Shown: piece after piece, positions 50,264-61,497 of the stretch
Position numbering within the stretch: position 1 is the first letter of the stretch
How the letters are laid out: every line of letters begins with the position of its first letter
From: Hirsutella rhossiliensis
Lineage: Eukaryota; Ascomycota; Sordariomycetes; Hypocreales; Ophiocordycipitaceae
Assembly (NCBI RefSeq): GCF_020360975.1
Contig: NW_025408667.1
Span: 8,804,001 to 8,868,000, forward strand
Reading direction: 5' to 3'
DNA length: 64,000 nucleotides
Notes under the pieces: generated by a model
Seen by the model: the letters and a program-made list of their open reading frames with translations, nothing else
Told to the model about the DNA's origin: nothing
Database searches by the model: none
Made by a program: the position numbers and the translations under genes

Positions 50264-51081
50264 ATGGATAACGACATGCGCGTTCGTGGGTATTCTCAGG
50301 GACTCGAAGATGACGCACTTGGGCCCCCCGGGAGAGCCAGACCTACCAAGAGAGACACCGAGGCGGGGAGGCCAGAGCTGTCACTCGCCTGCACACCCGG
50401 CCCCCTGCGCAAGCCAGAGTCCGACCATGAGGGATCTCGCGCAGAAAGAGAGCCGGCGTTTCGTGGACACCAGAGCGGCAACGATGACGGTCAGCCCAGC
50501 CGTGGAAAACGCCCCTCACAAGTGCTTCTGGGCCCCTGTTGGACCGATTTTACTCTGTTCGAACCCGGTTCTTCGCGCTGGAGCCGCGAAGCGGCGTATG
50601 GCTCGTCGAAAGACAGCGCGTTTGCCCCTAATCGGTCGTTCGACGAGGGGACACATGTGCCTCATCCCCCCACTTCATCCTCCTTGGCCACTTCGCTGGG
50701 CGACCACGGTCAAAGCGTCCTCTGTGAGATCGGATCCTGGGGAACAGCAGCCTCGATGCCTGATGAGATCTCCCCGATTGAGATGTTCAAGGAGATGGAG
50801 CATCTGCGGAGGGAGGCATCACCCACAGGGCTGCCGACACCAGAGCTGTCGCCCTTGCCGGGAAGCTTTGAGTTCTGTCTTTGCTGCAACCACTGTGAGG
50901 ATGGAAACGGAAATACATGGCACATGAGCACAAAGGCCAAAGGAAGTGCCCGGAGTAAGTGGCTTGGGCTCGGCACGAATGCCGTGGCCGCGTGGTCCAT
51001 GTTGCTGACGACCTCCCAGTGGCCTGGGCAAAGGCGTACATTGAACAAATGAAGTCAGGGGACCTTGAAAATTCTGGCTAG
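50264..51081 (+). CDS. Hypothetical protein, two exons, C-terminal Cys-rich motif
   Basis: Not recognised. The model is 50,264-50,954 joined to 51,020-51,081, giving 250 residues. The ATG sits in a strong context (ACCATGG); the frame is open a few codons further upstream but has no ATG there. The 65-nt intron has GTAAGT and CCCAG ends; splicing replaces a less plausible tail with MAWAKAYIEQMKSGDLENSG and a stop. Residues 1-190 are rich in Pro, Ser, Gly, Glu and Arg and look disordered. Around residues 200-226 stands a compact part with LPGSFEFCLCCNHCEDGNG, whose four Cys and one His could bind a metal. No signal peptide or membrane segment is seen. It has no RIP-type stops. It could be a lineage-specific gene; expression evidence is needed to be sure it is real. 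Confidence 0.55.
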
Positions 51082-51916
51082 AAGTCGATTCCGCGACTCA
51101 GGCAATATGCAGCCTGGAGAAGGATGGACCACGGGACGGTGAGGTACTCCGTGGATGGCTGTCCGCCGGGGGTTCCTGTTGCCTGCATGCGCGGGGCCTT
51201 GTCTCTCTTTTGGTCATGACGTACACCTGAGTTTGGAAAAGATATTCTTTGACCCAGTTCACCCGACGGTCGTGATGGATTTAATGGCACGGCACAGTCT
51301 GGCAGAAGTTGGCTCCCAGCACGAAGCCAGATTCACGAGCAAGGAGACTTGACCTGCCCTTGATGGGATGCGTGCAAGGAATTGCAAGCCGTCGATGAAA
51401 TAGCCATGGAAGCTCGTTCCAGAGGAAATTATGCGCAAAAGCCTGGGATCGGTGTCTTTAGGAGGCAGTCGCTGGAGCTTGGGTTGAGTTGGACACATCT
51501 TGCACATCTTGTCAGAGTGAAGGAGGATGGTTGAGAGCGGAGAAGGCTGGACCGCCGAGCATGACTAAGCACTACACCAAGACACCAAGCCCGAGAGGGG
51601 CCAATAGAGGCGGGGGTCCGCGCTTTAAAGGCCGGCGCGGCCGCCCGCGCTTGTTATGTAAGCCCGGCGGGCCTTTGGGGGCGCCGCGAACAGCGCCCGC
51701 CGCGACCGCGCTGGCGCGCCAGTTTTACTGCACATATCTCCCCGCACATCGGCAAAAGTACTCAACGGCCACAGCGTCAATTTGAGTGTCAATCGACTCA
51801 AATTTTTTTTAATCTAGAATTGCTGTGGTTTCCAACTGTGGCGCACTTATACAGACCGGTCCTAGCAGACGACTTATATGCGGGAATAGTTTGCCTGCTG
51901 TTCCTCCGAGTCTCTC
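51082..51916. other. Intergenic region with a very GC-rich block
   Basis: No gene is visible. 51,600-51,720 is a block dominated by G and C with many CpG (GCCGGCGCGGCCGCCCGCGC), unlike anything else in the window. It lies beside the MULE relic and might be part of its terminal repeat: GGGTCCGCGC near 51,613 resembles, inverted, GCGCGCTGACCC near 54,396-54,407. No matching 9-bp duplication was found, so this is only a possibility. Confidence 0.4.
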
Positions 51917-54347
51917 TCAGTCAGCCCATATACCTGCAGTACCTCTTTCTCGTGAGAAAGGCTGCGCTTGCATTTCCTCGGCCACCCGGGCATCTAACCG
52001 CTCTTCTTCTGCCTTATCCCAATCAAGGTATGCCATCATCTCTTCCTTGGTCCATTTCCTCGAGCCGCAGCTCCTTGACATTTGCTTCCAGTCGAGGCAC
52101 CAGTCATATTCAGTCTTGCTGTAGCGCAATGGCAAGCCCATTGCCTTTCGGTATGCCTGGTTGGTCTTGAGATTGCCGCGAGGCTGTGCTCTATACCAAG
52201 AGTCTCTTGCCCTGACATACCTCTGATAGATGGCTCGTGGGTCATCATATCGTAGATTCTCCGTAGTCTCTGTAGCTTCTGCAATTCCTGTCGAGACTGC
52301 AGCAATTGTAGACACCGTAGAGACTGTAGTGACTGCAACCGTGATTGTCTCCATGACTGCTGCAGTCTGTGCAGTCTCTGAAATTGCTACTGCTTGTGCA
52401 GTCTGTGCAGTCTGTGCAGTCGCTGCAATTGCTGCCGTCTCTGCAGTCTCTGCCGCCCGTGCCTCTGCCCGCTGCAGTATGTCGCTATAGCGTAAAGGAC
52501 AATTGCGAGATGTCATGATGTGCCCTTTCTGGTGGCATTTGCTGCATGTAGGTGGCGCCTTTGGCCGTAGAACTGGCTCTATGGCTTCAAATGCACTTGG
52601 CTCGCGCTGTGTGGATGACTGTGTTATCCTCGATGTGGCGACAAGTTGGTCCAATCGCCGACGAGGCTCTGAGGACCTGACCAATCTCTTTGGTATCCCG
52701 TCGAAGGCGCCAATGCGTATGAAAATGTTGTGGCCGGAGTGGCAGATCTTCCTCTATGAGCGGCTGTAATGTGTGCGCACAAGGAGACCGTGAGACTTGG
52801 TGAAGCTGCCTGTGCAAGCAGGGATGTCTTTCTCGTTGAGGCGCTTGTGTTGCTTTGCAACCTGTCGCAAGGCTTCGTGTGATACCCAGCCACGTACCGT
52901 GCTATATACGGTTCCAGAGAGCTCAATTGGCATCCGTATATGCTGCCTGGCTTGGTTGGCTTGTAGCTCGGCCAGTTGGTTGAGAAGAGCTTGCTTGATT
53001 GCCCTCGTTGCTTCGAAGAGGTCTAGTGTTGACTTCTTAAGGTGGCTCTTCAATAATGCGTGGATGCCTTCCACCCGGGAAGTAGCCACATTGCCGAAAT
53101 GAGCATATTGATCAACCCAGGCCTTGACGAGCTTTTCCTTATACGGGTCCAACCAGGTTTCCCGTATGTAGCTAACCTCCTTGACGTATCGTGGTACAAA
53201 GCGCTTCTCCAGCTCTTCAACTTGTTGATCGAATGTCTCCTCATCTCTCGAGCTCACGATTGAGTGCCAATACCCAAAGAACTCAACCCATTTCTCATCA
53301 CTGTTAGAGTTCTCATCCTCACGGTCGAATGCTGGTTTGCAATAGCTAAGCACCGCCTTGTTCGCATGCCAGATGCAGAGCAGAGACCTTGACGCAGGAA
53401 AGCACCGGGAAATTGCGTTCATGCAGGCAAGGCAACGATCTGTAAGGATAACGGATGGCTGGCGAATGTCATATAACTCGTATATCGATTGGAGTTGGTC
53501 CAGTGCCCAGATGTAGTCATCTTCATCTTCACCACTGAGAAAGGCAAAGGCAATACAGAATGACCGTTGGCAGGCATCAACGCCGATCATATCGAGCAGT
53601 GGCATCTTATATTTGTTCGTCTTGTATGTGCAGTCTAGAAGTAGTAATTCTGGGTATGCGTTGAGGTATTCTAGTGACGCCGGGTGTGCGAATAAGACCG
53701 CTGTGACTCGGCCGTCATGGTCAAGCTGTATGCGGGTTTGGAACCCCTCGTTGTCAAGCTCATTGGCAAGGGCATGCATTGTGCTCTGCCCAGCAAGAAG
53801 CTCTCGTCTGCGCTGTGCGATACAGTTATATATGTCTTGCTGTGTCGCTCCTTGAGCAGTCTGAGAGCTCTGGCGCATATATGTCCGGATATCCTTTGGT
53901 GCTATGCCGGCGCTTGCGAGGTTCCCAATAGCTGACTGGTCAGTTGAGGAGAGGCACGATGAGCTGGATGTGCTGTAATGTGCAGACTGGGCTCATGGTT
54001 GTGGACCGACTTCTCCTCGCCTGGGCGATGCCTGATATACCAGTACGACTTATCAAGGCTCTCTTTCGCATTGATGGAAAACTGGCATCCAGTGATACGG
54101 GAGCTTGTAGACCGTTGCCGTTCAGCTGGCTTCTGGTCCTTGCTTGTATGAGCCCCTGGTCTACCTCCACGATCACAGGCAAATGTGACTGTGCGTCTTC
54201 CGGACCGCGGGTCTCTCGTGGACTTGCCTGTGGTGAAGGCATAGCCTCTTGGAGCTGCCCACGCATTAATTGAGACAAGAAGGACTCTCGCGAGTCGAAT
54301 TGACCCTCAGGAGGAAGGCAATCGTCAGGGAATTCAGTAAGCTCCAT
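51917..54347 (-). pseudogene. MULE (Hop-like) transposase relic, frameshifted
   Basis: Reading from 54,347 down, the N-terminal FAR1-type DNA-binding region (AWAAPRGYAF, CDRGG, CQFSINAKESL, HNHEPSL) spans three frames. The catalytic core is one open frame to 52,754 with LLLDCTYKTN (first Asp), VILTDRCLACMNAI (second Asp), a CIWH motif and ATSRVEGIHALLKSHL (Glu), the D-D-E set of Mutator-like enzymes. After further frame changes near 52,790 and 52,690 comes a zinc knuckle (CSKCHQKGHIMTSRNC), an Ala/Thr repeat, and a tail ending at 51,917. At least four single-base frame shifts, near 54,290, 53,945, 52,790 and 52,690, break it. Few stops look RIP-type. Without the shifts it would be a near complete Hop-type transposase. 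Clear terminal repeats were not found. Confidence 0.82.
52289..52465 (-). repeat. Minisatellite in the MULE tail
   Basis: Short repeats of the type CTGTGCAGT on the plus strand encode, on the minus strand, an Ala/Thr/Val-rich stretch (AQTAQTAQAV and similar). The copies are imperfect. It lies between the zinc knuckle and the C-terminal part. Confidence 0.65.
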
Positions 54348-54798
54348 ATTGGCCTACTCTGCGTAAGGGGCGGCGGATAAATTGGGCCGCAATGGCGGCG
54401 CGCTGACCCTCCGTGGATATGGTCGTGATATGCTTGCCACAGTACGGAGGGCGAGAGAAAGGAGAGGACAGCCCGAGAGGCTTCCGATGAGTCATCCGCG
54501 ACCCCATCCCCTCTTGCGGGCTCCATCCAACCACCAACGTCCATCACAGGCAGTCTAGGTAACGGAGCATATAACGGCTGGGACTGATCTCCTCTCCATG
54601 GACTTTATACATTTCGTCGTCTTCGCGAATCAACTGCTTGCTGATTGCGCCTCTCTAGAGAAGTCGGGCTCCACTCTGCCCTCCGCTTGTCTTCAAGCCA
54701 ACAAAACCCCAAGACGACGCCAACTCGCCGAACCGAAATTCAACACAAAGATCACATCCGCTTCAAGGACCAGCTGGCAGCTCCATCTGGCGGGATCC
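54348..54798. other. Spacer between MULE relic and IDO gene
   Basis: Ordinary composition. It should hold the right end of the MULE and the 3' flank of IDO. No gene or clear terminator is seen. Confidence 0.5.
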
Positions 54799-56176
54799 TC
54801 ACTGCGACCGCTCCAGTTTGCCCGCGTGACAGGTCTCGTCCCGCGCCGCCTTCAAAAAGGGCACCAGCCTGGTCCCGCCCGTGCCGGTCAACTCCTCGTC
54901 AGCCTTTTGCGACGACGAAGAGCTGGCCAAGTTCTGCCGCCTCCTTGTTGTCGTGACAGCGGCACTAAGATTCCTATGCTTTGAAGGTAGGATAATGTAC
55001 CGCGTTACAATCTGAATGTGCTTGTCGCGGAAGCTGCTCAGCGCCTGCGTCGCGGCCACATAGACGTCGCGCAGACGGCGCTGTGCATCTGTAATCGGCG
55101 GCGCCATGGCCAGCTCACGGATACTTCCCATGCGCGCGGCATGCACGAGGAACCGCCGGTGCGGGCCCGGCATGTACTCACGCACCTCGGAGTGATAGCT
55201 CGCCTGGCCCGCGCTGCCGTGGCTGTGGTGCTCGACGCCGAGGACGACGTCGAAGAACTGGATGAGCGAGCTCTGCCCGTTGCTTCCACCTCTCAGCTGC
55301 CGCCAGACACCCTTGCCGTTGCCCTCATCGTAAAAGACGCCACGCGGCAGCCCCGCCGCCTCCATATTTTTGCTGCCGGCCAGGAACGGCCGGATTTCGT
55401 GGTAAAAGGTCATGGGGTCGCATCTCTCATACATCCTCTCCAGCAGGGCGCTGACGTCTTGGATGCAGCGTCGCAGGTCGTCGAGAGCTTCGATGATGAC
55501 CTGGTAGTCGCGCGTTTTGACGGCCCAGAGGGCGTCCATCATAGTGTGCAGGATGCCGGCGGCCTTGGCTTCCATGGCGACGCTAATGAGCAAGAACCAT
55601 GACTCCGACTCGGTGCCGGTGAAGGAAAACATTGTGCTAAGGTCTTCTATTTGAGAAAAATCGTGCCCTGCGCAGGAAAAGTTCCAGAGGTTGGCGCCAG
55701 CATAGGTGAGAACCGGCGGCAACTCGAGATGCTCCGAGACGCGGAGAAAGGGGAGGGTCAGTTGCGGCGGCAAAATCTTGAAGAGGCAAGAATGTCAGCC
55801 AACTCTTCCCCAGACGAGTGACGAATTAATTGAAGAGCAATGGGGTGCTATTTACCTCATCTGGCGCTTCGCGACCCCAGACGTGCGCATGTGTCATAAA
55901 TGCCAGCATTGAATACGCTCTTCGCCATTCCGCTTCGGTCCCGAGATGGGCGGTTGATAGAACAGGGAGATTTGCAATGGACTGGCCCAAGCCGCCATTT
56001 TGGATGAGCGTGGGTAGCTGCGCGACAATGTTTTCCCAGGGCTCGTAGTAGGCGTCTGCGAGCCTCTTGGACGGCTCACGCTCGGGCAGGAAGGCGTTCT
56101 TTGTGACGGCAAACTCGGCCAGGTCGATCGGCGGCTTACCATCGTGTGACTCGACGGGGACAGCATGGGGCGACAT
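54799..56176 (-). CDS. IDO: Indoleamine 2,3-dioxygenase (heme, tryptophan to N-formylkynurenine)
   Basis: Predicted 432-residue cytosolic heme enzyme that opens the indole ring of L-tryptophan with O2, the first step of the kynurenine route to NAD. Two exons, 56,176-55,856 and 55,776-54,799, with a 79-nt intron (GTAAAT...CAAG) joining PDE to ILPPQLT. The ATG at 56,176 begins MSPHAVPVES; open sequence upstream is untranslated. Family landmarks in order: WRRAYSMLAFMTHAHVWG near residues 85-103, LPPVLTYAGANLWNF, MFSFTGTESESWF (about 156-168), RMYERCDPMTFYHEIRPFLAG, GGSNGQSSLIQ, YMPGPHRRFL with the proposed proximal heme His at 313, and RDKHIQIVTRYI. A disordered insert is followed by the fungal ending GTGGTRLVPFLKAARDET. 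The length fits the family. No stop, frameshift or RIP sign is seen, so it is probably functional. Fungi often have several IDO paralogues; which one this is cannot be told here. Confidence 0.94.
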
Positions 56177-57232
56177 GATGTCGCTCTGGGTATTTGGTGA
56201 GGTCCAGATAACTCGCTTGCAAATAAAGACAAACGAGGTCGGCTTTGTAGGTCGTTGCGCGAGTGGCCCAGGTCTGGGGATCAGTGCGCCTACACAGACG
56301 GAGGATTCGGAGCCGAGAAGGTTTGGAGAAAGGTATAAACCCAGATTGCCAACTTCGTCTAGTATCAAGTTGGGATGACAAAAGGGAAGGTGGGAAGATG
56401 AAGCGAATGGTAAAAAGGGGCCCGTCTCAGTGTGTGGCCCCCTTTTGACGCTCTGGAATCCATCTGCCTTGCTCGCCTCTAGATGAAATCACACGCCCCT
56501 TGACACTACGTACAAACAAACAAGCACGTGCAACAGGGCACTACCAATGCTCGGCCCCTTTGGCTCATGTCGCATCCATCCGCGGTCGGCACAAGCCTCG
56601 AGTTCATCATCCGAAGCGGCTAAGCTGTAGAGGACCCGTTTTCACGCGTCCAGGTGATGCACGAAAATCGAAACTCGGTAACTGGGCCGGGCAGGAGGCG
56701 GGAACCGGGAGGAGGTGTGGGGAATGGGCAGATCGGGATGACGAGATCTTAATCACGGGGGAGACAATTGTCTGCTGGGGAGTGGGGGGGTTGCGGTTGG
56801 CGGAGGCCGGCAGCGGAAGTCGGATGGCGGAAGGCGGAAGGGTTCCGGATCCGAAATGCCGGGCCAGGGCCTAGTACAGAGCGCCGGCTTGACCGGCAAC
56901 GGAATACTTGATACCATTCTCGGCTCTGCCTCGCCTCCGACGAAAAGGTACATATACCTGGTAAAGATTCAAAGAAAACGGCGAATCGGCGATACTTCGT
57001 ACTGTGTGGATGACTCCGAGCGTGAGCTCGCCCCTAAACGATAAGACATGGGTGGTGGCAAAGGCTTGTCCATCACACACGGCCATAGTTGCGCGAGAAT
57101 GTCCAATCCGCTGAAAGTCTCTAAATTTCTTCCATAGCCTACTCTGTTCCCCTCCATTTGTCTCCTCCTCTCCCTCTATAGTCTATACCAGGATTCTCCC
57201 CACTTCGGAATGCGGCCTCCCTAGCAAAACCC
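56177..57232. other. Intergenic region upstream of IDO
   Basis: It lies between the IDO start and the 3' end of the DUF7029/DUF7223-like relic, so it should carry the IDO promoter. G-rich tracts stand near 56,690-56,840. Short open frames on both strands have no protein signature. No RIP sign. Confidence 0.5.
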
Positions 57233-60114
57233 TCACTCTCGAGCATCAGTTTCGAGCAAGACTTGTTCGCTCTCATCGGGGATCAGGTAGCCCTTGTCGT
57301 CTCGCTTTGCTTTACCCAGCACCAGTGGGAAGCATTCTGCTACCTTCCCGCCCGTGACTGAGTGCTCCACGTCTGGGCTTTGAAGAGTCTCGACGCCCTG
57401 TACGGGATCCTTTGCCAGGAAGACCTTGGACCCGATTCGGTCGTCCTTATAGTCACACACCAGGGGATAGAAGGCCTCCTCTTGGCTGTCGACAGCCACG
57501 TAAAACTGTTCTTGCTGATTCTCGGGGCTCTCGTACAGAGTGAGGAGGACGGGAACGCTCGATTTGGGCGTCTTATGCGAGTCTGCAACTCGTAGACGAG
57601 AAACGCCGGCCGCCGATATTATCGCGCTGTAGTAGTGCATCATTTTCGCTGAGCCATCAGCGATAAGGACGTTGCTTCGAGCCCCCTATATCTTAGAGCA
57701 GGCATCGTTATGACCGCTGTTGGCCAGGACAGCGTATATGTTCCCGTCGCTGCAGGAAATAACCATGGTCGTGTCGTCTGGGTCCTTGAGGGTATTGAAG
57801 ACGGGTGCGTCCGGCTTGTCCTCGACGTACTCGTGAATCTCGACTGTCTCAAGCTCATAAGTAATCATGTTGGGTTCGCCACCATGAACGCCCTCCGTCA
57901 TGTCGGCGACTGCCTCGGCAGTCTCGTTGTCTTGCCGACGCTCAACGACCATGACGTCCCTTTTTTGTTGTGACTGCCACGCCGAAAATTGTTCCATATA
58001 ATATTGGAGGGTGAATTGGGTTAGACGTTTCTGCCATGCCTTGGCTCCCTTATAAGTATTAACCTTGCTTCGGACACACCTATTGGCTTCGTCTCGGTTC
58101 AAGCCTCTTTGGAGAAATTTACTCCATTGTTCACGGTCAGGTTTCTGTGCAGCCCCTGATGACCTGGTTGTCGGCGGCTTCGCTGCCGAAGGCTTGGCGG
58201 CATCTGGCTTTGGAGATTCTTTCCCGCTCGGCTTGGTTCCCGGTGTCTTCGGAGGCGCGCCAGTTGGCACCCTATTTTTTGTTGTCCGTTAGCTGATGTG
58301 GAAGAAACATTGAAATACTGGTGAGTACTTACCCGATGTAGCCCGACTTTATTTTCTGATCCTCTATATCGAACAAGGTGAATTCTGCATGATCGACGAC
58401 ATTGACCTTGATCTCGTTGCGCCAGCTCAGTACTGTGTTGATGCCTTTGCAGCCTTCTGTTTCTTCAATGTCGCCTGACCACGTGCCTGCCAGCTTTCCG
58501 ATCGAGTTTAGGCCAAGCGAGGCAGCAACTTACGCGCCTATCTTGATGGAGGGCTCGCTGATGATGCTAACGGACTTGTCCCATTTGCCAGCTTTGATGC
58601 CATAAGCTAGGCTAATAGGGAAACCTAGCGATGAAGAGACGGCAATCTCGCCGCTGGCTATAAAAGTCGGCTTAAAATAGGGCTTCTAGCCGCTCTAAGT
58701 GGCCGGGCCCTACTTAATAAAGTCGATTCTTACGTGGGCATTCTCGATGCCTATCTTAGCACCGGCTAGTAGCTTGCCGTTTACTGCGGCCTCGAGACCA
58801 ACCTTAGAAGCAACGGATACCCGAGGTCCGATAGTGACGACTCTATATCTTAGCCCTAGCAGCCCAATATCGAAGAGGGTTTAGGTAAAGTCCGTCTTAT
58901 ACGAGATTTAGGCGTCGATGCCGAGTTTCATGGCAATTCGCATGTTAGCCCAGATATCGATAAAGCCCTACTCGAAGCCTTCGATGGTCTAGCGAGCCCG
59001 GCCGCCGACTCTCGCGCTGCCCGAGACGCCACAGCTAACGCAATAAATGCTTATATACGACTTTTTTGTATTCTCCTGCGTAATGTCCGTGTAAACCTTA
59101 GTTTTAGACTTTTCGGAGTTAAAATATTTAAGAAGAATGGAATCCCCCTAAGGTAACTTAACCTGCTTGATTTTCTTCTCCTTTAGCTTGTCAGAGTCAA
59201 AGGCTTTGGCGTCCTTCTAGGGAAACTCCTAAGAGAGGTCCTTGTTTATGCTGGCCGTGATTGTAAATGTGTCTTTGACGACATTATAGACTGGCTTCAA
59301 GATTTAGAGTGCCTTTGTGCGCAGCCAACCGAACAAACCCCTTCGCTCAATCGATCGAAACGAATCATTCTTCGGGCTTAGTCGTCGCCGATCGAGTTAC
59401 CTTAGTCCGTGGCCTCTGCCTCGTCGATAGTTGCCACAAAGCCTGTGTAGGCCTCAGTCATATTCTCGTACCCAAGCTTGTCATCCAGGTCCTGATCGAA
59501 CCATTCGTCCAAACAGGTCGTAGGGAGTTTGAACTTGGTGTCTTCAGGGGGTTCGCAGCTGCGCTTGGGATCAAAGCTCTCTTCCTCGCGTCTTGACAAA
59601 GAGTGCGCGGGGTCACTGCCGTTGGCCTGCCCCCATTCAAAAGTGTTCCCGGTGGTGCCGGAACCCTCGTTAGGAGACGACATGCCTCATTCTGTCTCTC
59701 CAGCCGAGGTGATATCGTCGGGATGACGAGCTTCGCCCGTTGCAACAACAGTCTTGCTATCAGAGTTGAAGCTCAAGTTTGAGGCATGGAAGTAGCAACG
59801 TTCACCCTTATCATAGTCGCCGCACCCCTTGGTATACGCGATGGGGATCAGGCCGCTATTCCAGGTATAAACCGCATACTTATACGCTTCCTAAAGAGAA
59901 AAGGTAACCTCTAGTTGGCCGTCCTCATATTTCACTAGGCTGACGTGGTCGGTATGATCTAGGTTGACTGAGTGATGGAGGAAGTTGTAAGTTGTCATCG
60001 CATATTGTCCCCCCTTGGACATGTCTGAGTAGATACTCGTTAGCGGGAAACATGACACGAGCGACGATCTGGCTCTTTCTTACCGCCCACGCTATAGTAA
60101 ATTTACGACGGGGG
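57233..60114 (-). pseudogene. DUF7029/DUF7223-like ascomycete protein, RIP-damaged and 5'-truncated
   Basis: On the minus strand an N-terminal domain (LDHTDHVSLVKYEDGQLEVT, IPIAYTKGCGDY, ATGEARHPDD; 59,960-59,700) is followed by a linker, then a beta-rich domain (VVKDTFTITASINKDLS, SVASKVGLEAAVNGKLLAGA, PISLAYGIKAGKWDKSVS; 59,290-58,340), a 61-nt intron (58,332-58,272), and a Pro/Lys-rich and C-terminal part to 57,233. These resemble the DUF7029 and DUF7223 proteins of ascomycetes, usually secreted or cell-surface; function unknown. At least twelve in-frame TAG/TAA lie where CAG/CAA is expected, most at 58,500-59,270, one near 59,895 and one near 57,688. A frame change near 59,310-59,400 may be an indel or missed intron. 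The start and signal peptide are missing: LINE-1d stands at 60,115. The C-terminal 340 residues look nearly clean. Confidence 0.78.
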
Positions 60115-61497
60115 TTTTTTTTATATTATTACTCGCATGCAGCCTCTAGGCCCATAGCGAGGCTAATAGGGGCCTAGGTCCCTATTAGCAGTCCTAGCTA
60201 GCTATAGAGCACGGGGGCTTATAACTAATTAGGGAAAGGGTAGCTATAAAGGCAAAGATAAAGGAAAGGTTAATCTAGTTCCTCCTATATAGTGTTTTTC
60301 CCCTCTAAGGGCCCTAGGGCCCCTAGGTTACTCCTTTTCGAGCTACTTAGCTATCCCTATCTTTATCTTAGCTAAGAAGGTTAAAAGGGTTTCCCTTCCT
60401 TCCTTAGAGCTATAGAGAAGAGGTAGGCTAAGGGCCCCCTTTTATCTCTTAAAGGTCTAGTAAAGGACCTCTCTTTCCCTCCTATAGTTTAGGCACCTTA
60501 GGATAAGGTGCCTAGCCGTATACCTTCCTTAGCCGTAGTAGTAATTGTCTCGGTCTACCTTATTAGTCCTTTTAATAAGTAAAATAAGAAGCTAGCCTTA
60601 AAGAGGAGTTAGTAAAAGGCTAAGAGGGTCGGCCTAGGCCTCCTTATAAGGTTATCTCTAAGCTAAGGGCTAAGCGGGGGGTCTTTTAAATAAATATATA
60701 GTACTTACCTAGGCCCTTAGCCCTAGGGCCTTTAGCTACCTCGGTAGCCTAGAGGCCCCTTTAATAGTCCTTAGTAGCGTACTAGACCTTTCTTTATAAG
60801 TAGCTAATAAAGACTAAAGGGGTCCCTTAGGTAAGGGCCTTTAAGCCTTTCTTAGCTAGCTAGTTAGCTAGCTTATTATTAAAGATCCTTAGGTAGCTAG
60901 GGCATTAGTATAGCTATATATTATAAAAGGCTTCTAGGCTAGTTAAGACCCTTTAAATATATATAGCTAGGTCTAAGAAGCCTATAAACTTCTTTATAGT
61001 AGCTTAGCTTTTTATAAAGATATAAGCCTTTATAAGGGGGTTAAAGGGGCTCGGCCTTAAGGGTTAAGGCCTCTTAAAAGTCTCTTAGTATCGTAAATAG
61101 CTTTATATTAGCTACTTTAATTAAGAGTCCTAGGTTCTTATAATATACTTTAATAGGCTTATTTTCTTAGCTTATTTTATAGAAAGAATAAGCGTTAGCT
61201 TCTATAAGGGACCCCTTAGGGTACCTTTTAAAGCCGTTACTATAAAAAGCTAGGGGCCGTAGTTTAAAGTCTTTTAAGCTAGATAGGCTAGCTAAGAAGT
61301 ATTAATACTACTTTTTAGCTAAGGGCTTAAGGGCCTTTATTATCGTAGTAGACGCCTTAAGCTCTAGGGCCTATAAGGGCTCCTAGCTAGCTTTCTTTTT
61401 TTCTAAGTTATAATTAAGTCTTATAGTAACTACTAAGCTTTTAAGAAAGTAAAAGAGCTATATATAGGGCCTAATATAGCTTAAGGCTCTTAGGTTA
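60115..61497 (-). mobile_element. LINE-1d, 5'-truncated, 3' end at the gene island
   Basis: The reverse complement of LINE-1c's 3' part: 3' tail with eight T at 60,115-60,122 (A tail on the element strand), the 3' untranslated part to about 60,340, then RNase H (about 60,830-61,160) and upstream coding sequence to about 61,497, where homology stops. 5' truncation is normal for LINE insertion. The coding part is RIP-mutated; the last 200 bp less so. Confidence 0.82.

Noticed and set aside
50252..51052. 266-codon single-exon version of the 50,264 gene
   Set aside because: It begins at TTG and reads through a good GTAAGT...CAG intron; the spliced ATG model is better.
51605..54420. Complete MULE with terminal inverted repeats
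   Set aside because: Only a weak GGGTCnGCGC-type resemblance was found at both sides and no 9-bp target duplication.
55018..55602. 194-codon plus-strand open frame across IDO
   Set aside because: It is the antisense shadow of the IDO coding exon.
46347..60114. Island as cargo of a Starship-type giant element
   Set aside because: No tyrosine-recombinase captain (DUF3435), no matching terminal repeats and no Starship accessory genes are visible; the edges are LINE 3' ends.
54799..60114. Secondary-metabolite cluster around IDO
   Set aside because: No synthase, transporter, tailoring enzyme or regulator is present; the neighbours are a transposase relic and a broken gene of unknown function.
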